64,000 bases of DNA from Turnera subulata (GCA_028386065.3 JAKUCV010006644.1:88063-152062); one strand, 5' to 3'; counted from the first letter of the stretch, positions 10,741 through 23,521 are shown. Notes: generated from the letters alone by a model not told the origin. Numbers and translations: made by a program.

Positions 10741-12452
10741 TGATGTGGTCAATCCTACAAGTGCACAGAATCATCGTGGTACTCAAGGTCGTATCCACAG
10801 AGACTAGGCAAGATAATAAAAGATTCAAATCATATGGTGAAAATAAATAAAGAGAAATGTTATCGGAATTGAAGATTGATAATAGAGAAAATATCGAATC
10901 GAGTGTAAAGAGATTAGAAAGCAAAAGCAATAAATAAAGTAGCAATGCAAAGACAAAAAAAGGCCTAGAACATTCAGGTGTTCACCCCCCTTCCTTTGCC
11001 ATGGATCAATATACCATTTCAATTGAAACCTGTTGCACATGAATTTTGATGGGTAACAACCTATAGTGAAACTATCCGCTCTCGCCAGTCTAGTTTCGTC
11101 TCAAAGAGTCACCTAATCACTTTCGTCAATTAGATTATCTCTACGAGCAGAGACGCTTGTTGTTGCTACTGATTCCACGATAACCTAAACCCTTTAAGCA
11201 TTTAGATTAAAGATGATTGATGATTTTCAGATAATAGACTTCTCCTCTCGGTACTTCACCTATTACGTAGAAGTTGCAATAAAGCTGGCCACTTCCTTAA
11301 AGCAAGAAATAAGCTCACAACAATCAATCAAAATTACTTTGTGAATGAAATGCAACAAATGGTACATCAAACCGTAGCAAATTTAGGGTAGGCTACATCC
11401 CTATGATCTAAAATGTGAAATTAGTTCATGAATGAACTTGGAACAACAAAGAAAAATGGAGAAGACTTGGTTTCCTCACAGACAATCTCACAAGAAAATC
11501 AAAGGAAAATAACTTGAGCAGAATTTTGGTTTGAATGTGTGTGTGGCTTCTCCTCTTCACCTTTCAGGTCTCACTCTTTTGTAGTGCTTCTTCACTAGTT
11601 GGACAGCTTGGAGATGACATTTTTTAATGTCCTTTAGCTATCAAATTCATGCTGGAAAGGGCCTAAATGTTGAAGGCATTGCTGGTGGGGTGGTTGTAAT
11701 GGATGGGTTGTCACTTACTTTTCCACTCTAGCAAGAATATTCCTTCTTTTTGCATGTGCTAATGGTTGAGCTTCCTTTACATGAAATTGAGTTAGTTTCC
11801 AGGATGTTTTATACTCTTTGAATGCCTTCCATGCTGTCCACTCAGATTGTCCAACAAAGCATGAGCTAATGGTTGCCATGATGCCTTTCTAGAAGGGTCA
11901 CATTGTTAACAACTCAGAACCCGAAACTGGCAGGCATATTTGGGACCCCTAGACAGCCGAATTGGACTTTTGGATATTCTAAAAAGTTGTAGATAATTCC
12001 TTCATCTTTCTTTCCATATAAAGAACTCCCAAATTGGACTTGTGTAGTAGGAGTTATGATGAAAAAACCGAGACTGGGTCGGTGGCCAGTGCAGGATTCC
12101 TGCACCTCGGTGGCCACAAGGCCAAAAATTATGAACTTTATACCACTGGAAATCTCAGGATGTCTACTTTCATCTCCAACTGGTTTCATGTTAATTGGAC
12201 ATCTGCGGCTCTTGAAAACGGCCAAAGCGTGAACTGTGCTCAAGTTTCTGCCCGGTTTCCAGCTTTGGCCGAAATCGATCGTTTTCGGTAGCGAAATGGG
12301 TCTATTTTATACCTGAAATAAAAATTCTCAGCTCAAGCAATTCATTCAAAAATTAAACAAAGAAAGATGAGTAAATGTATTATTTTTATTCAAAATAATA
12401 ATAATAAAGTTGTTTTCATGCCTTTAATGCTATGTGAAATATGTGCATATCA
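10741..12452 (-). repeat. Athila-type LTR shared by two units (1712 bp)
   Basis: On minus it runs from TGATATGCACATA (12452) to ACCACATCA (10741). It has a PBS on its left and a PPT on its right, so it is flanked by internal sequence on both sides. It matches 23522-25248 with scattered substitutions and small indels. Confidence 0.85.
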
Positions 12453-13529
12453 AATACCCCCAAACCTAAACTTTTGCTTGTCCCTAAGCAAAAAAAATTA
12501 TAAACATGGTGAGTTGAAAATGATATGCACCGATTCCTTTTCTCAACTCTGATCCAATGTGACTTGCTTACAATTAACTTGTTCTTTAGACTTAAAAGAG
12601 TCGTGAAAATCAAAAGTGAATCAAGTCACTTCACCCAGCTAAGTTTAACAAAGAAACAGAGATCAAATTTCCACACAAGATTATGCTAGTCGGTCCTTCT
12701 TTGGTATTGCTTTTGATCAATAAGAGGTGTTTGAACATCCCATATGCACATCCAAGGTTTGCACTTCCACTAATGGACACAACTCTTGAATTTAAGATCA
12801 TTAGGTCTTTAAGGGTTGTAATGGGGCAAGGTTGGTGTATCAACAAGGGGTAAAGGTAAACAAAGTATCTGTTGAAGTTGTGGATTTCCTCCTAAAATTG
12901 AGTTTCTTCTTGCTTCGTACTAACTATGATGTTGTCTTTAGATCTTTTCTTCTCCTTTTTTTTTCTTTTTTTTTAATAGCGATCATACGCCTGCGTTTGT
13001 TAGATTTTGATGAACTACAGCGATGACCACAATGTAGTGAAGAAATGCAAAAGACCCCCGTATGTTGGTGGGCTTAGGTGCATGACTGCAAATTTTGTTC
13101 TCCTCCTTGCAGCAAGTTCAGTCAATTTTTTTTCAATGAGCAATACTAGTAATAGGAGGTTAGACATCATCAACTTAACAAATAAAAGAGTAGAATAAAT
13201 CAAGGATAATTATGTTGATCAGGCACATGATGGTCACTTAATTGGTTACTATGGGGTGAAAGGTGATTGATGTGGGTATAGAAAAAAACATTTGACCATC
13301 ATACTAGGCTCAAAGTGGTGAACTAGGAATAATGTGATCAAGGGTTGGCCAAGGTTTATATGTGGTGAAAGTCAAGGAATGCCTAACTCATTTCTTAAAT
13401 CAAGGTTGTGTCTAGATTTCGCCTTAGTAAAAACGATGAATGTGTTCTAGGACTGTGCAATTAAACGCAATTGAAACACCTCAATTAATTTTTTTTTTAA
13501 AGCTAAGAGCAAACCAAATCCTTAGGACA
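12453..13529 (-). other. Non-coding 3' region of Athila-type B with PPT
   Basis: The PPT on minus is GGTTTGGGGGTATT (12453-12466), directly before the LTR; farther in is GGGACAAGCAAAAGTTTAGG, typical of the end of Athila internal regions. The remaining ~1 kb has only short unconvincing frames. It continues at 16154 beyond the C insertion. Confidence 0.75.
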
Positions 13530-13534
13530 TCTTC

Positions 13535-15688
13535 TGATGCGTGCTTTGTGTAATTTCCTGCAAGTGCATAGGGTTGTTGTAGTGCGTATCAAGGTCGTAT
13601 CCACAGGGACTGGGTGGAATCCGTTTTCCTTCTATCTTAGACTAATTAGACTTGAAAGCAATTAAACGGTGATGGATTTGGTGAATAATTATTAAGAAGC
13701 AAAATAAACAGTAAAATAAATGTAATAATAGATTAAATGAGGGAGAGATCAGGAATGGTGAATTCTTAGGCATCCGGGATCCACATGTCCTGGTTTGTGC
13801 TCACGAACTGCTCTACAGCCTCAGTCACAGACTGACACTGTGATGAGGCTGTGACTAATGAGATGTCTTGCCGGGGCTCCCAACCTAAGGTACTATCAAC
13901 AACTTTCGATCTTATTAATAGTTCCTTAAGCTTCCATCTACCCCTTGTCACTAGAGCAGACGTCCACTTAGGGATGAAGTTTAATGTTGGTGCTGGTTCC
14001 CACAGCCTCTCCTTACCTTCTTTCGAATGCTTAAGGAGTGAAGGTTGACTATTGTAGGTCTAGCACTTCTGGCTTCTCCTTTCGGTTCTTCACCAGGTTG
14101 CTACTGAAATAAGAGTATGCTATCCAATAATCAATCAAGAATCAAATTAGGAGGTGGTTATCTCTTGACTATGCTGTCACAGACTGAGGCTGTGCTTGAC
14201 ACAACTCGACACTGTCGACAGCAACATACACTGTGACAGGCTGAGGCTGTGCTGGGCGCAGTCTGAGGTTGTGGCCGACTAAAGGGTCAATTATAAGGAT
14301 TGGTTCTTGCAGGCGCTCTCAACCTATACTGAACCCATTTGTTTTCACTAACAGGTTCCTCCCAAGGTTCTCATCTTCCAAGTGCTTTCGCATACGTCAA
14401 ACTCAAGGGGGATGAAGATTTGGAGTTGAGGCTAATTCCCCAATTAGTTTCTAATTCTGTCACGAGTTAAAAACTAAGGTTTGGTTGTTGTTTTTCTGGT
14501 AACTATGGTTTTTCCTTTCGGTCCTTCACCTAGCTACCTGAGTTCATGCTTTGGTTTGATCAGAACCTAGACATGGATTAATAACTCAACAACTAAAGCA
14601 AGAAGGAAGGGGTTAAAACAAGAGCAGTTCATTAAACACAAATCGGGTACATGCTTCCCCCTTCAACCTAAGAGGGGTTGTTTAGTTCATGCTCAGAATT
14701 ACAAAAATATTGGAAATAAAGATGGGCATAGGTTTTGGAACAGATTGGAGGTTAGGGGCGACACAATTTTTTGCAGAAAAAAACATGCAGAATCGTGTAC
14801 CCCCTTGAAAACCCAAGGTTCCGGGTTTAAACCTCTGTTCCAGAACTTCTGTGATTTTCTGGGTGTATGATCTCTGGATTCCTCGATGCCAGGATGTTCT
14901 TTCTCCTCTTCTCTTCATCCTTTTTGTAGATGCAGCTCCCTTCTCTTCCTCCTCCCCATCTGTTGGAGAGCATGGGTGTTTGGGCAAGTTGGCTCCTCTG
15001 TCCTTCAGCGTGTGTGTCAGGATAGGCATGATGGGCAGCAAGTTGATTGGTGGATTGTGAGTTCCAAGGCACCCTTTGCAGAGGATAATTGTTCTTTAAG
15101 GAGATTCCCTTTGGATGTCATGTGCCCATTGCTCCTTTTCCTTCAAAGTGCTCTGGGAACGTCAGGAGAATGATTGTTTATGTTAGTGGAGCAGGTGGTG
15201 CAAGTGGCGATATTTTTTATTCTTTTTGCATTTTCTGGGTTTCTGCAGGATGCACAGCCTCACGCTGTGGCTGAGGCTGTAGCAGTTCACCTAAAATTCT
15301 TCCTTTAATTAAATCCTGTTTCTTTTGCCGATGGTGAGATGTCATGAGGACTTCTTGGATCGAAGTAAGGGCAATGAGATTCAGTATAAATCTAGTGATT
15401 TGAGGGTGGTTTGAGACCTCCAATTGAATTCTCGATGAACAACAGCCTCAGTCACAGCCTCAAGGGTTCTGTCACATGCTCACGCTGTGCTGAGGCTGTA
15501 TCTTCAAATTCTTCAATGAAATCCTCCCAAATTGGTTGAAATGTACCTGAAATCACTAATTATGCAGTGAAGGATAGGAATACAGGAAATACGACGGAAT
15601 TATGCATAGGAGGCATATAATCATGAAATAATGAGCACATATCATGCCTGAAATCATGCCTAAAATTATGCATATTTCAGGTGCATCA
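13535..15688 (-). repeat. 3' LTR of element C (2154 bp)
   Basis: On minus it runs from TGATGCACCTGAAAT (15688) to ACGCATCA (13535). It has the ATCAAGGTCGTATCCACAG-type segment seen in Athila LTRs. It contains many short CTGAGGCTGTG / CACAGCCTCAG words (see findings). Short ORFs here (e.g. 14682-15041) look spurious. Confidence 0.85.
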
Positions 15689-16017
15689 AAATACCCCAAA
15701 CTGAAGATTTTGCTTGTCCTCAAGCAAACAGAAGAGTAAAAGGAGGCATGATTTAAAGGGGAGAGAAGGCTATTCTCAATGCATCAAGTTTTCACTATGC
15801 TTCACCCTTGTGATGTCTCAATTTAAGCATTCTTAAATTTTCCTCCAAAACTGCATCAATCTCAATCAAATTCCTTGTCAGTAAATTTTTTTCATAAAAA
15901 TCACAGGAGTAATCATGCAACTAACCTCCAATCATCTATCGTCAAAGGGATCCTGCCAAAATCATTTTTCGATAAATGGAAACATTACCTCATATGCAGA
16001 CCCATTATCCCTTATCT
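15689..16017 (-). other. Remaining internal sequence of element C
   Basis: It begins with a PPT-type segment (TTTGGGGTATTT on minus) and TTGAGGACAAGCAAAA, as in Athila-type 3' ends. No coding sequence remains. Confidence 0.75.
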
Positions 16018-16153
16018 CCACTAATTATGCAGTGAAGGATAGGAATACAGGAAATACGACGGAATTATGCATAGGAGGCATATAATCATGAAATAATGAG
16101 CACATATCATGCCTGAAATCATGCCTAAAACTATGCATATTTCAGGTGCATCG
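16018..16153 (-). repeat. 136-bp remnant of the 5' LTR of element C
   Basis: Nearly identical to 15553-15688 (one difference noticed besides the terminal base). It is the outer end of the missing 5' LTR, followed directly by the TSD copy TCTTC. Confidence 0.85.
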
Positions 16154-16654
16154 TCTTCCTAGTGATCTTGTTTAGAAATCCAAACTTGTCTTTTATCAAA
16201 CTCATATGAGCTAGGTGACTTGAAAACTTTTATCACAATGTCTCTTTATAAGCCATACAAGGAACAAATTCAATCCAATCAACAAAGTCCCATAGTTTCA
16301 GGCCTGATCAAGAAGAATAAAGGCGTGAATGGAAAAATAAAACAAAATGTAAAACAACAAATGCACTCGAATGAAATGAAATGCAATTTGAATAGAAAGA
16401 AGAATCCAAAGTGTAATGAGAAAGAATAGAATGATAAGGTGAATGACAAGGTGCATAACAACTTAGCTTATCAAAGTATGTTTTGAAGCATCGAATATAT
16501 AAATTTAGGGATTTGAGTTTAGGAATGCTTCCCTATTTGTCGTGAAGTCATCATGCTCCTTGGTTTCAGCCACTTGATCCTCTTTCCTTCTCTTTCTTTG
16601 ACTTGCCTCCCGAACAGCGCTTCTTTAACGTCTTGTAGCTGGACATGAGGTTTG
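16154..16654 (-). other. Athila-type B sequence downstream of pol
   Basis: About 500 bp of AT-rich sequence between the C insertion and the pol 3' end, continuous with 12453-13529 if C is removed. I see no gene in it. Confidence 0.6.
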
Positions 16655-19600
16655 TCAAGGCATAGGCGGATTTGCTATTGACAAAATCACTTGGTCGCCA
16701 ATTCTATCATCCATTTTGAACAGCTTGAGGCGCTGTCCATTGACTTTGAATGGCTCAGATTCTCCATTGGTGATCTCCACATCTCCATGGGGAAAGCTTT
16801 GAACCACGGTGAATGGTCCGGACCACCAGGATCGAAGTTTCCCAGGAAAGAGCTTCATTCTAGAATTGAAGAGAAGCACTTTGTCTCCTGGGGTGGAACT
16901 CTTTCTTTAGAATATGTTTGTCATGCCATTTCTTTGTTCTCTCCTTGTAGATGCGGGAGTTCTCATAAGCTGCAAGGCGCAACTCCTCTAACTTATTAAG
17001 CTGCAAAAAGCGTTGTTCTCCTGCTGCCTTCATGTCTAAATTGATGTTCTTGATGGCCCAATAGGCTTTGTGCTCAAGTTCAACGGGCAAGTGGCATGCC
17101 TTTCCATACACAAGTCGGCAGGGAGTGGCTCTAAGAGGGGTCCTGTACGCTGTCCTATATGCCCAAAGGGCATCATCGAGTTTGAGGGCCCAATCCTTAC
17201 GAGTTTGTCCTACCGTCTTCCCCAAGATTTACTTGATTTGTCGGTTTGAGACCTCTACTTGCCCACTTGTTTGGGGATGGTAGGATGTTGCCACCTTATG
17301 AGTGACTCCATATTTCTTCAAGAGGTCAGCAAACTTCTTGTTGCAAAAGTGGGAACCTCCATCACTTATAATGGCTCTTGGAACTCCAAATCTAGTGAAT
17401 ATGTTCCTTTTCAAGAACTTAGTCACCACATCAGCCGTGTTTGTTGGTGAGGCGATTGCTTCTACCCATTTTGAGACATAGTCCACTCCAACTAGGATGT
17501 ATTCATTCTTCCAAGAAGAAGGAAAAGAGCCCATAAAATCAATTCCCCAAACATAAAATACTTCCACCTCTAAAATGCCAGTTTGAGGCATCTCATTTCT
17601 TTGAGAAACATTCCCGGTTCTTTGGCATTGGTTGCATGCATCAACAAAATGCTTGGCATCTCGAAAAAGTGTTGGCCAATAAAAACTAGATTGCAACACC
17701 TTTGCTGCCGTCTTGTCAGCTCCATGGTGTCCTCCGTATGGTGAATTATGGCAGCAAGTAAGGATGTCTCGAAATTCACCATCAGGGACACATCTCTGAA
17801 TCATGCCATCTCCACATCTCTTGAACAACAAAGGATGATCCCATATGTAGTACTTCAGGTCTGAAAAGAACTTCTTTTGGTTGTAGTCCAAGTTGGGTGG
17901 TAAAGCCCCACATGCTAAGTAATTGGCATATGATGTAAACCATGGTGTAGTTTTGTCGAAAACTCTTTGGACTGCTGCAATCAAGTTTTCATCAAGAAAG
18001 GAATCATCAATTGGAACTTCATTACTCCCGACTTTCTCCTGTTGCTCTTGTGTCAATCGGGAAAGATGATCGGCTACTACATTTTCAGTCCCCTTTTTGT
18101 CTTTAATCTCAAGATCAAACTCTTGAAGAAGTAGGATCCACCTAAGTAGGCGAGGCTTGGTTTCTTTCTTCGTCAGCAAATACTTGAGTGCAGCATGGTC
18201 GGTATGCACAATCACTTTGGAGCCCAGTAAGTATTGCCGAAACTTCTCAATGGCAAACACCACAGCCAAGAGCTCTTTCTCTGTGGTTGCATAGTTGACT
18301 TGAGCATCATCCAAGGTCTGGCTTGCATAGTAAATGGCATGAACTTTTCCATCCTTTTTCTGTCCGAGCACAGCACCTATGGCATAGTTACTAGCATCAC
18401 ACATGATTTCGAATGGAAGTGACCAATCCGGCGGTTGCATGATTGGATCTGAAATTAAAGCTTGTTTCCACCTACAAAATGCATCTAGACAAGACTCATC
18501 AAATACAAATTCGACGTCCTTATTAAGGGGAATCGTCAATGGTTTTACAACCTTTGAGAAGTCCTTAATAAAGCGTCGGTAAAATCCAGCATGTCCAAGA
18601 AAACTCCTCACGGCACGGATGGAATTAGGTGGTGGCAATTTTTCTATAACTTCTATCTTTGCTTTATCAACTTCAATGCCACGGTGTGAAACTAAATGTC
18701 CAAGTACTATGCCTTCTTGTACCATGAAATGACACTTTTCCCAATTTAAAACAAGGTTAGACTCTACACAACGTTGCAAAACCTTGGACAAGTTATCAAG
18801 ACAGTTCTGAAACGAAGTTCCATAAATCGAAAAATCATCCATAAACACTTCCATAATCAATTCAAGAAAATTATCACATATGGCCATCATGCATCTTTGA
18901 AATGTAGCAGGTGCATTACAGAGCCCAAAGGGCATGCATCTATATGCAAATGTACCATATGGACATGTAAATGTTGTCTTTTCTTGATGATGGGGATGAA
19001 TGGGAATTTGAAAGAATCCTGAATAACCATCCAAGTAGCAAAAATAAGAATGTTTAGCTAACCTTTCAGGCATTTGATCAATAAAGGGAAGGGCAAAGTT
19101 ATCTTTCCTAGTGGCTGAATTGAGTTTCCTATAATCAATGCACATTCTCCATCCGGTTACGGTCCTAGTAGGGATAAGTTCATTATTTTCATTTTGGACA
19201 GCCGTTATCCCTCCTTTCTTTGGTACAACATGGACTGGACTCACCCAATTACTATCTGAAATTGGATAGATTATCCCTGCACTCAAAAGTTTGAGAATTT
19301 CCTTTTTAACCACTTCTTTCATGTTCTTATTTAATCGTCTTTGATGTTCAATGCTAGGTTTGGCTCCTTCTTCCAAATGAATTCTATGCATGCAAAAACT
19401 AGGACTGATTCCAGTAAGATCATCAATGCTATATCCTATAGCTTTACGAAATTTTCTCAAAACACTCAACACTTGTTCCTCTTCTTCATGTGTCAGTGCA
19501 GCATTAATTATCACAGGACAAGTAGAATTTGGTTCCAAGAAAGTGTACCTTAGTTTTGGAGGCAATTGTTTCAACTCCACTTTCGGGGCTGCTTGGTGCT

Positions 19601-19901
19601 TGCTTTCCGTTTGATTCATACGTTGTTGCAATGGTTCAGCCCCAGCTTTGCCAAAATTTTCAGGTTCGTGTCCATTTCCGATCGAGCAAATGTACTCGTG
19701 CATTTCAGATCCTAATTCATCAAAGGTTAAAAGTGTGTCAGTTTGATCATAAAATGGTCCTTCTCTATCGATTTCTTCAGCTACCAAATCTTTACAAGCA
19801 TCCACTTGGTAACACATGTTTGCATTCATTTCATTCTTTGCTGCCCCCGAAATGTTGAACTCCACAATGTCAGAGCCAACCTTGAGGATTAACTTTCCTT
19901 G
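16655..19901 (-). pseudogene. Athila-type pol: RT, RNase H, integrase
   Basis: A long open frame (17229-19928, 899 codons, whose first ~9 codons come from the solo LTR) holds RT about residues 200-390 with MCIDYRKLN and the catalytic FMDD at 362-365; RNase H about 505-625 ([29 protein letters not shown]); integrase HHCC about 727-768 (CHNSP..HH..CNQC) and catalytic core D797, D856, E892, a D,D-35-E spacing. A stop at 17226-17228 (after SNRQIK) separates the integrase C-terminal part (17225-16860). Another frameshift near 16870 precedes the last frame (16879-16655, [10 protein letters not shown]). With few lesions it is a relatively young copy. Confidence 0.9.
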
Positions 19902-19954
19902 TGTTAGTGTAATATGCCCAAAAGCCAAACTATGGATGATTGTATGTAATCATG

Positions 19955-19981
19955 TATATATATATATATATATATATATAT
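19955..19981. repeat. TA dinucleotide repeat
   Basis: About 13 TA units within the family-A solo LTR; other LTR copies have shorter TATATA runs here. Confidence 0.9.
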
Positions 19982-20697
19982 TGAGGTTATTCCAATAAAT
20001 ATGATTATGAGATAAGCGCTTGCACATATTTATAACCCTAGAATACTTTGTATTCTTAAATCTCCCTAGTCGATTATTATTATGGATGGGTTGTAATAAT
20101 AAATAAAGACTAGCGTATGTTGAGAATTATATGAGATATGAATTCTACATACGGGTACAAGTTAGAGAACTTGTGGACTGGACCGACCCGCATAAGAACC
20201 CTACATGGAGCGTTATATGATTGTCATTAGTGGTTCTTATATGTATTGTCCTTAAACCTGAGATCATCAAGGTTCCCAACATATGAGTCGTATACTTTGA
20301 TATTATTCCTAGTCATCCGTAACTGGGTGGACTTAAGGGTAATCATTGGGTATATGATAAATATGTAGTGGGTTTTGATTGATCAAGATGGGATTCCTCC
20401 GACCCATATAACGGATATATTATCAGATGGGTTTCTTGATAGAGTTGAACTGTAAATGCGTGGCCACGCTCGGATTATGTGATATGGTGATATCACGAGT
20501 ATCCGTTTTACACAGTTAAGTCGGGGATCAAGAAACTAAGATTGAACATATACGAGATTTACATATTCCGTGTCTCGTGTTTAATCTTGATAATGGGACG
20601 AAAGGACGATGACATGTTTCCGAGGAATATTGAATCAGTACTGATCTTGTCGTCTGGGCAGCAATGATGTGTTGCTAGACGCCGCTCTTTGCTTATA

Positions 20698-20722
20698 ATT
20701 GTAAAATGAGATTTTACAATTA
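20698..20722. repeat. Perfect inverted repeat in the family-A LTR
   Basis: AATTGTAAAAT, loop GAG, then ATTTTACAATT. The same structure occurs in every family-A LTR copy (near 9411-9436, 32600, 33520, 38870, 56690); copies with a shortened arm keep a pairable 9-bp stem. Confidence 0.8.
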
Positions 20723-21420
20723 TTGCTAAATGTTAGAAGTGCCTACAGGGTCACACACATAGAATCGTTGATTCGAGCAGGTGGTTGAACCATGGTTGAA
20801 CTGTGGTTCAACCGATTTGTGGTCGGACTATGGTTGGACCAGGGTCGTTTTTGGGCTGGTTTGGTTCAATAATTGTCAGAATTATTAGACCAAATTAGTG
20901 TTGTGATGTGTGATTATACATTAGTGGAGACATGATTATGTGGAGACATAATTATGATGGGTAATGGGCCATTATGTTGGTCATAATCCCATTGTCTTTT
21001 AGCACTAATTAGGGGGTTGAGTAATCAGATTACACTTGCCTTCTCTCTCTCTCCATTATGAGTTTTTCAGAGCTAATCACACATACTCTCATCTTCTTCA
21101 TTCTTTGTGAAAGAAGGAAGAACAAAAATACCACATATAGCTCCCGGATTTCCGCTGCTAGCACCGCGTTTCGGGAGAGCTCGGGTTGGAGATCGTGTGA
21201 TGATTCTAACTTGTTATCGACGGTTCGTGTGGATACCATAGAGGAGCAGGATATCCTTTCGGCTCTAGCTGATCCGGTTCATCAGTTAGGTGAAAGATCC
21301 TAACCGTTTCAGGTATGTAAAAATTGTTATTCGGTTTAGTTGCTTCACTTGGATACTCTTTGGGTTTCCGGGTTTTTCCGCTGCATCTTGAGTGTCAATT
21401 TGCATGCCCGGTTACTTACA

Positions 21421-23453
21421 CCTTGTGAACAATCGATCAAGGCACCAGCTGTAGTTGAGAATGGTCTTCCCAATATCACTGGAGTTTGAATGTCGGCTTC
21501 CATGTCCAAGACAACAAAGTCTACGGGAATGGACATGTTTCCAATTTGCACAGGAATATCTTCAAGAACTCTAATTGGATGCTTAATTGTTCGATCTGCA
21601 AGCTGCAAAGTCATTCTAGTGGGCTTGAGTTCCCCAAAGGTTAGCTTTTCAGAAAGTGATAATGGAATCAAGCTTACACTAGCTCCTAAATCACATAGTG
21701 CTCTATCAATATGTAATGGACCAATTATGCAAGGAATAGAGAAACTCCCTGGATCTTTCCACTTGGTTGGAAGTTTTTGCAAGATGAGAGCACTACATTT
21801 CTCCGTCATTGGAATTGTTTCAGCATCTTCTATTGCTCTTTTCTTTGAGAGAATGTCCTTAAGGAATTTGGAATAGCTTGGCATTTGAGTGATCGCTTCT
21901 GTAAATGGTAGAGTTATGCATACCTTCTTTAGCATCTGAATGAATTTTCGAAATTGCGCATCAAACTTGGTGTTCTTATAGACTTCCGGGTATGGCAATG
22001 ATGGCATGTACGGTTGAACTTCTGGTTCAGCTCCGTTTTCCTTGTCTTTGGGTTGCTTGCTTGCTGCCCCTGATTCTTCTTCTTCTTTGCTAGGTATATC
22101 ACCGGACTTATCAGCTGAATTTGTCAATTGCTTGCCACTCCGCAAAGTGATAGCCTTACATTGCTCTTTTGGATTGATCTCCGGCTGTCCTGGCAATCTC
22201 CCTTGGGCATTCTGAAATTGTTGGGCATTTTGTGCAATCTGATTTTCAAGGATTTTGTTGTGTGCCTTGATTTGGGAAATCTCTTCCAAGATGGTCTTGA
22301 ACATGGTGACCATATCGGGCTGAGAATTGTTTTGGTTGCCTTGGTAATGTTGCTGCCCTTGGTATGCTTGTTGGTATGGCTTCATTGATTGATGGTATTG
22401 GTTCCCTCCTTGCTGGTTGAAGTAGATGGGTTGTCTATTAATGTAATTCACTTCCTCCTGATAGAGTTTTGGGCACTCATTGAAGTGATGAGGCCCGTTG
22501 CGAGCTTCACATTTCAAAATTGTCTCCGGTGCACTTGATGATGATGCCTTTGCAAATTTTGTGTTCATCTCCTTGATTTGATGCTGCAAGGAAGCAATGG
22601 TTGCCTCTAGCATTTGCACCTTGTCAACTTGCAATACTCCATGGTGGTTTCGGCTTGTGCTTTCATCCGCTAAGTTCTCCATTAGTTGGCAAGCCTCCGG
22701 ATAGAGTTTTGACATGAAGTTTCCTCCGACTATAGAGATCATGGTGGACTGCCCGGTTGGTGTAGCACCATCATAGAATGTGTTTAACAACACGGGAGGA
22801 TGGATCATGTGAGTTGGGCATCTTGCAATGAGGTCTTGGTATCTCTCCCATGCATCTTTGAGAGACTCGTCGGGCCTTTGCTTGAAGGTTAGAATTTCCC
22901 TTCGTAGTTGAGTGACTTTAGAAGATGGGAAGAATTTCTTCAAGAAAGCTGACTGGAGTTGGTCCCAAGTGTTGATGCTATTCGGTGGGAGGCTAGAGAG
23001 CCATTTTTAAGCCTTGTCTTGCACCGAATATAGGAATAGGCAGAGCCTTTTTGCATCTTCACTACACCCATTAATCCTGAAAGTGTCACAATAAGAAAGA
23101 AAATTATGTAAATGTTGGTGAGGGTCTTCAAATGGAGTTCCAGCAAAGGTGTTTTGCTGAACCAGGGAGATTAGGCTCGGTCTAAGTTCATAGTGAGCCG
23201 ATTCTATGGCTGGTTGGGCTATTCCAAATCTTGGCATGCCAGCTTGGCAAGTTAATAATTCGTTCATGGGCACCGTGTTGAGTTCATTTCCTTCCGCCAT
23301 GGTTGTTGGGATAGTTGATGGTTCTTCTTGTTGTCTAGATTTTGCTTTGAACAACCTTTCGGGTTCTGGTGTAAACTCGAGCCTTCCGCTTTTGCTTCGG
23401 GTGTTATGGTTCATGCACCCAAAATACCTAAAACTTAGAGAAAAGGTGAACAA
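21421..23453 (-). pseudogene. Athila-type gag-protease, right unit
   Basis: The gag frame starts at 23453 or, more likely, at the Met of MNHNTRS (about 23414). It is broken by TAA at 23007-23009 (Gln codon in the left unit), then continues in 22943-21421: retrotransposon gag domain (WERYQDLIARCP about residue 32-43 of this part), a Cys/His-poor linker, glutamine-rich segment (170-250), and a retropepsin domain with CDLGAS at 417-422 and VILGRPF at 489-495. The frame is cut at 21420 by the solo LTR, beyond which pol resumes. Gag forms the particle; the protease would process the polyprotein. Confidence 0.9.
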
Positions 23454-23497
23454 GAGAAAAGGCTAGTTAGATTGAACCTAAAATTACTTGACGCTAG

Positions 23498-23515
23498 TCC
23501 CCGGCAACGGCGCCA
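23498..23515 (-). other. Athila-type PBS (tRNA-Asp type), right unit
   Basis: On minus TGGCGCCGTTGCCGGGGA, six bases inside the LTR ending at 23522; identical to the left-unit site. Confidence 0.9.
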
Positions 23516-23521
23516 AAAACT

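Larger units (their letters stand above)
13535..16153 (-). mobile_element. Internally deleted gypsy-type LTR element C
   Basis: It consists of a complete LTR (13535-15688), ~330 bp of internal 3' sequence with PPT, and only the outermost 136 bp of the other LTR (16018-16153). The flanks are TCTTC at 13530-13534 and at 16154-16158, a 5-bp target duplication, so both outer ends are original and the deletion is internal. The last LTR base is G instead of A at 16153. It sits in the non-coding 3' region of Athila-type B. Confidence 0.85.
19902..21420 (+). mobile_element. Family-A copia solo LTR (1519 bp)
   Basis: It begins TGTTAGTGTAATATGCCC and ends GGTTACTTACA. CCTTG flanks it at 19897-19901 and 21421-21425, a clean 5-bp target duplication. 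It interrupts the Athila-type frame just after the protease. No internal sequence is present, so it formed by LTR-LTR recombination after insertion. It includes a TA microsatellite at 19955-19981, a perfect 11-bp hairpin at 20698-20722, and a CAGGTATG donor-like site near 21310. Confidence 0.95.

Noticed and set aside
14682..15173. Cluster of ORFs in the C LTR (119, 95, 81 codons)
   Set aside because: They lie wholly within an LTR, overlap in different frames and have no recognisable domain.
13535..15688. Element C LTR as the 3' LTR of the Athila-type B element
   Set aside because: Its flanks pair as a TSD (TCTTC) with the site after 16153, and the B pol continues beyond; the proper B 3' LTR is 10741-12452.
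15553..16153. Recent local tandem duplication of ~135 bp
   Set aside because: The two copies are matching outer ends of the two LTRs of element C, as shown by the TSD.
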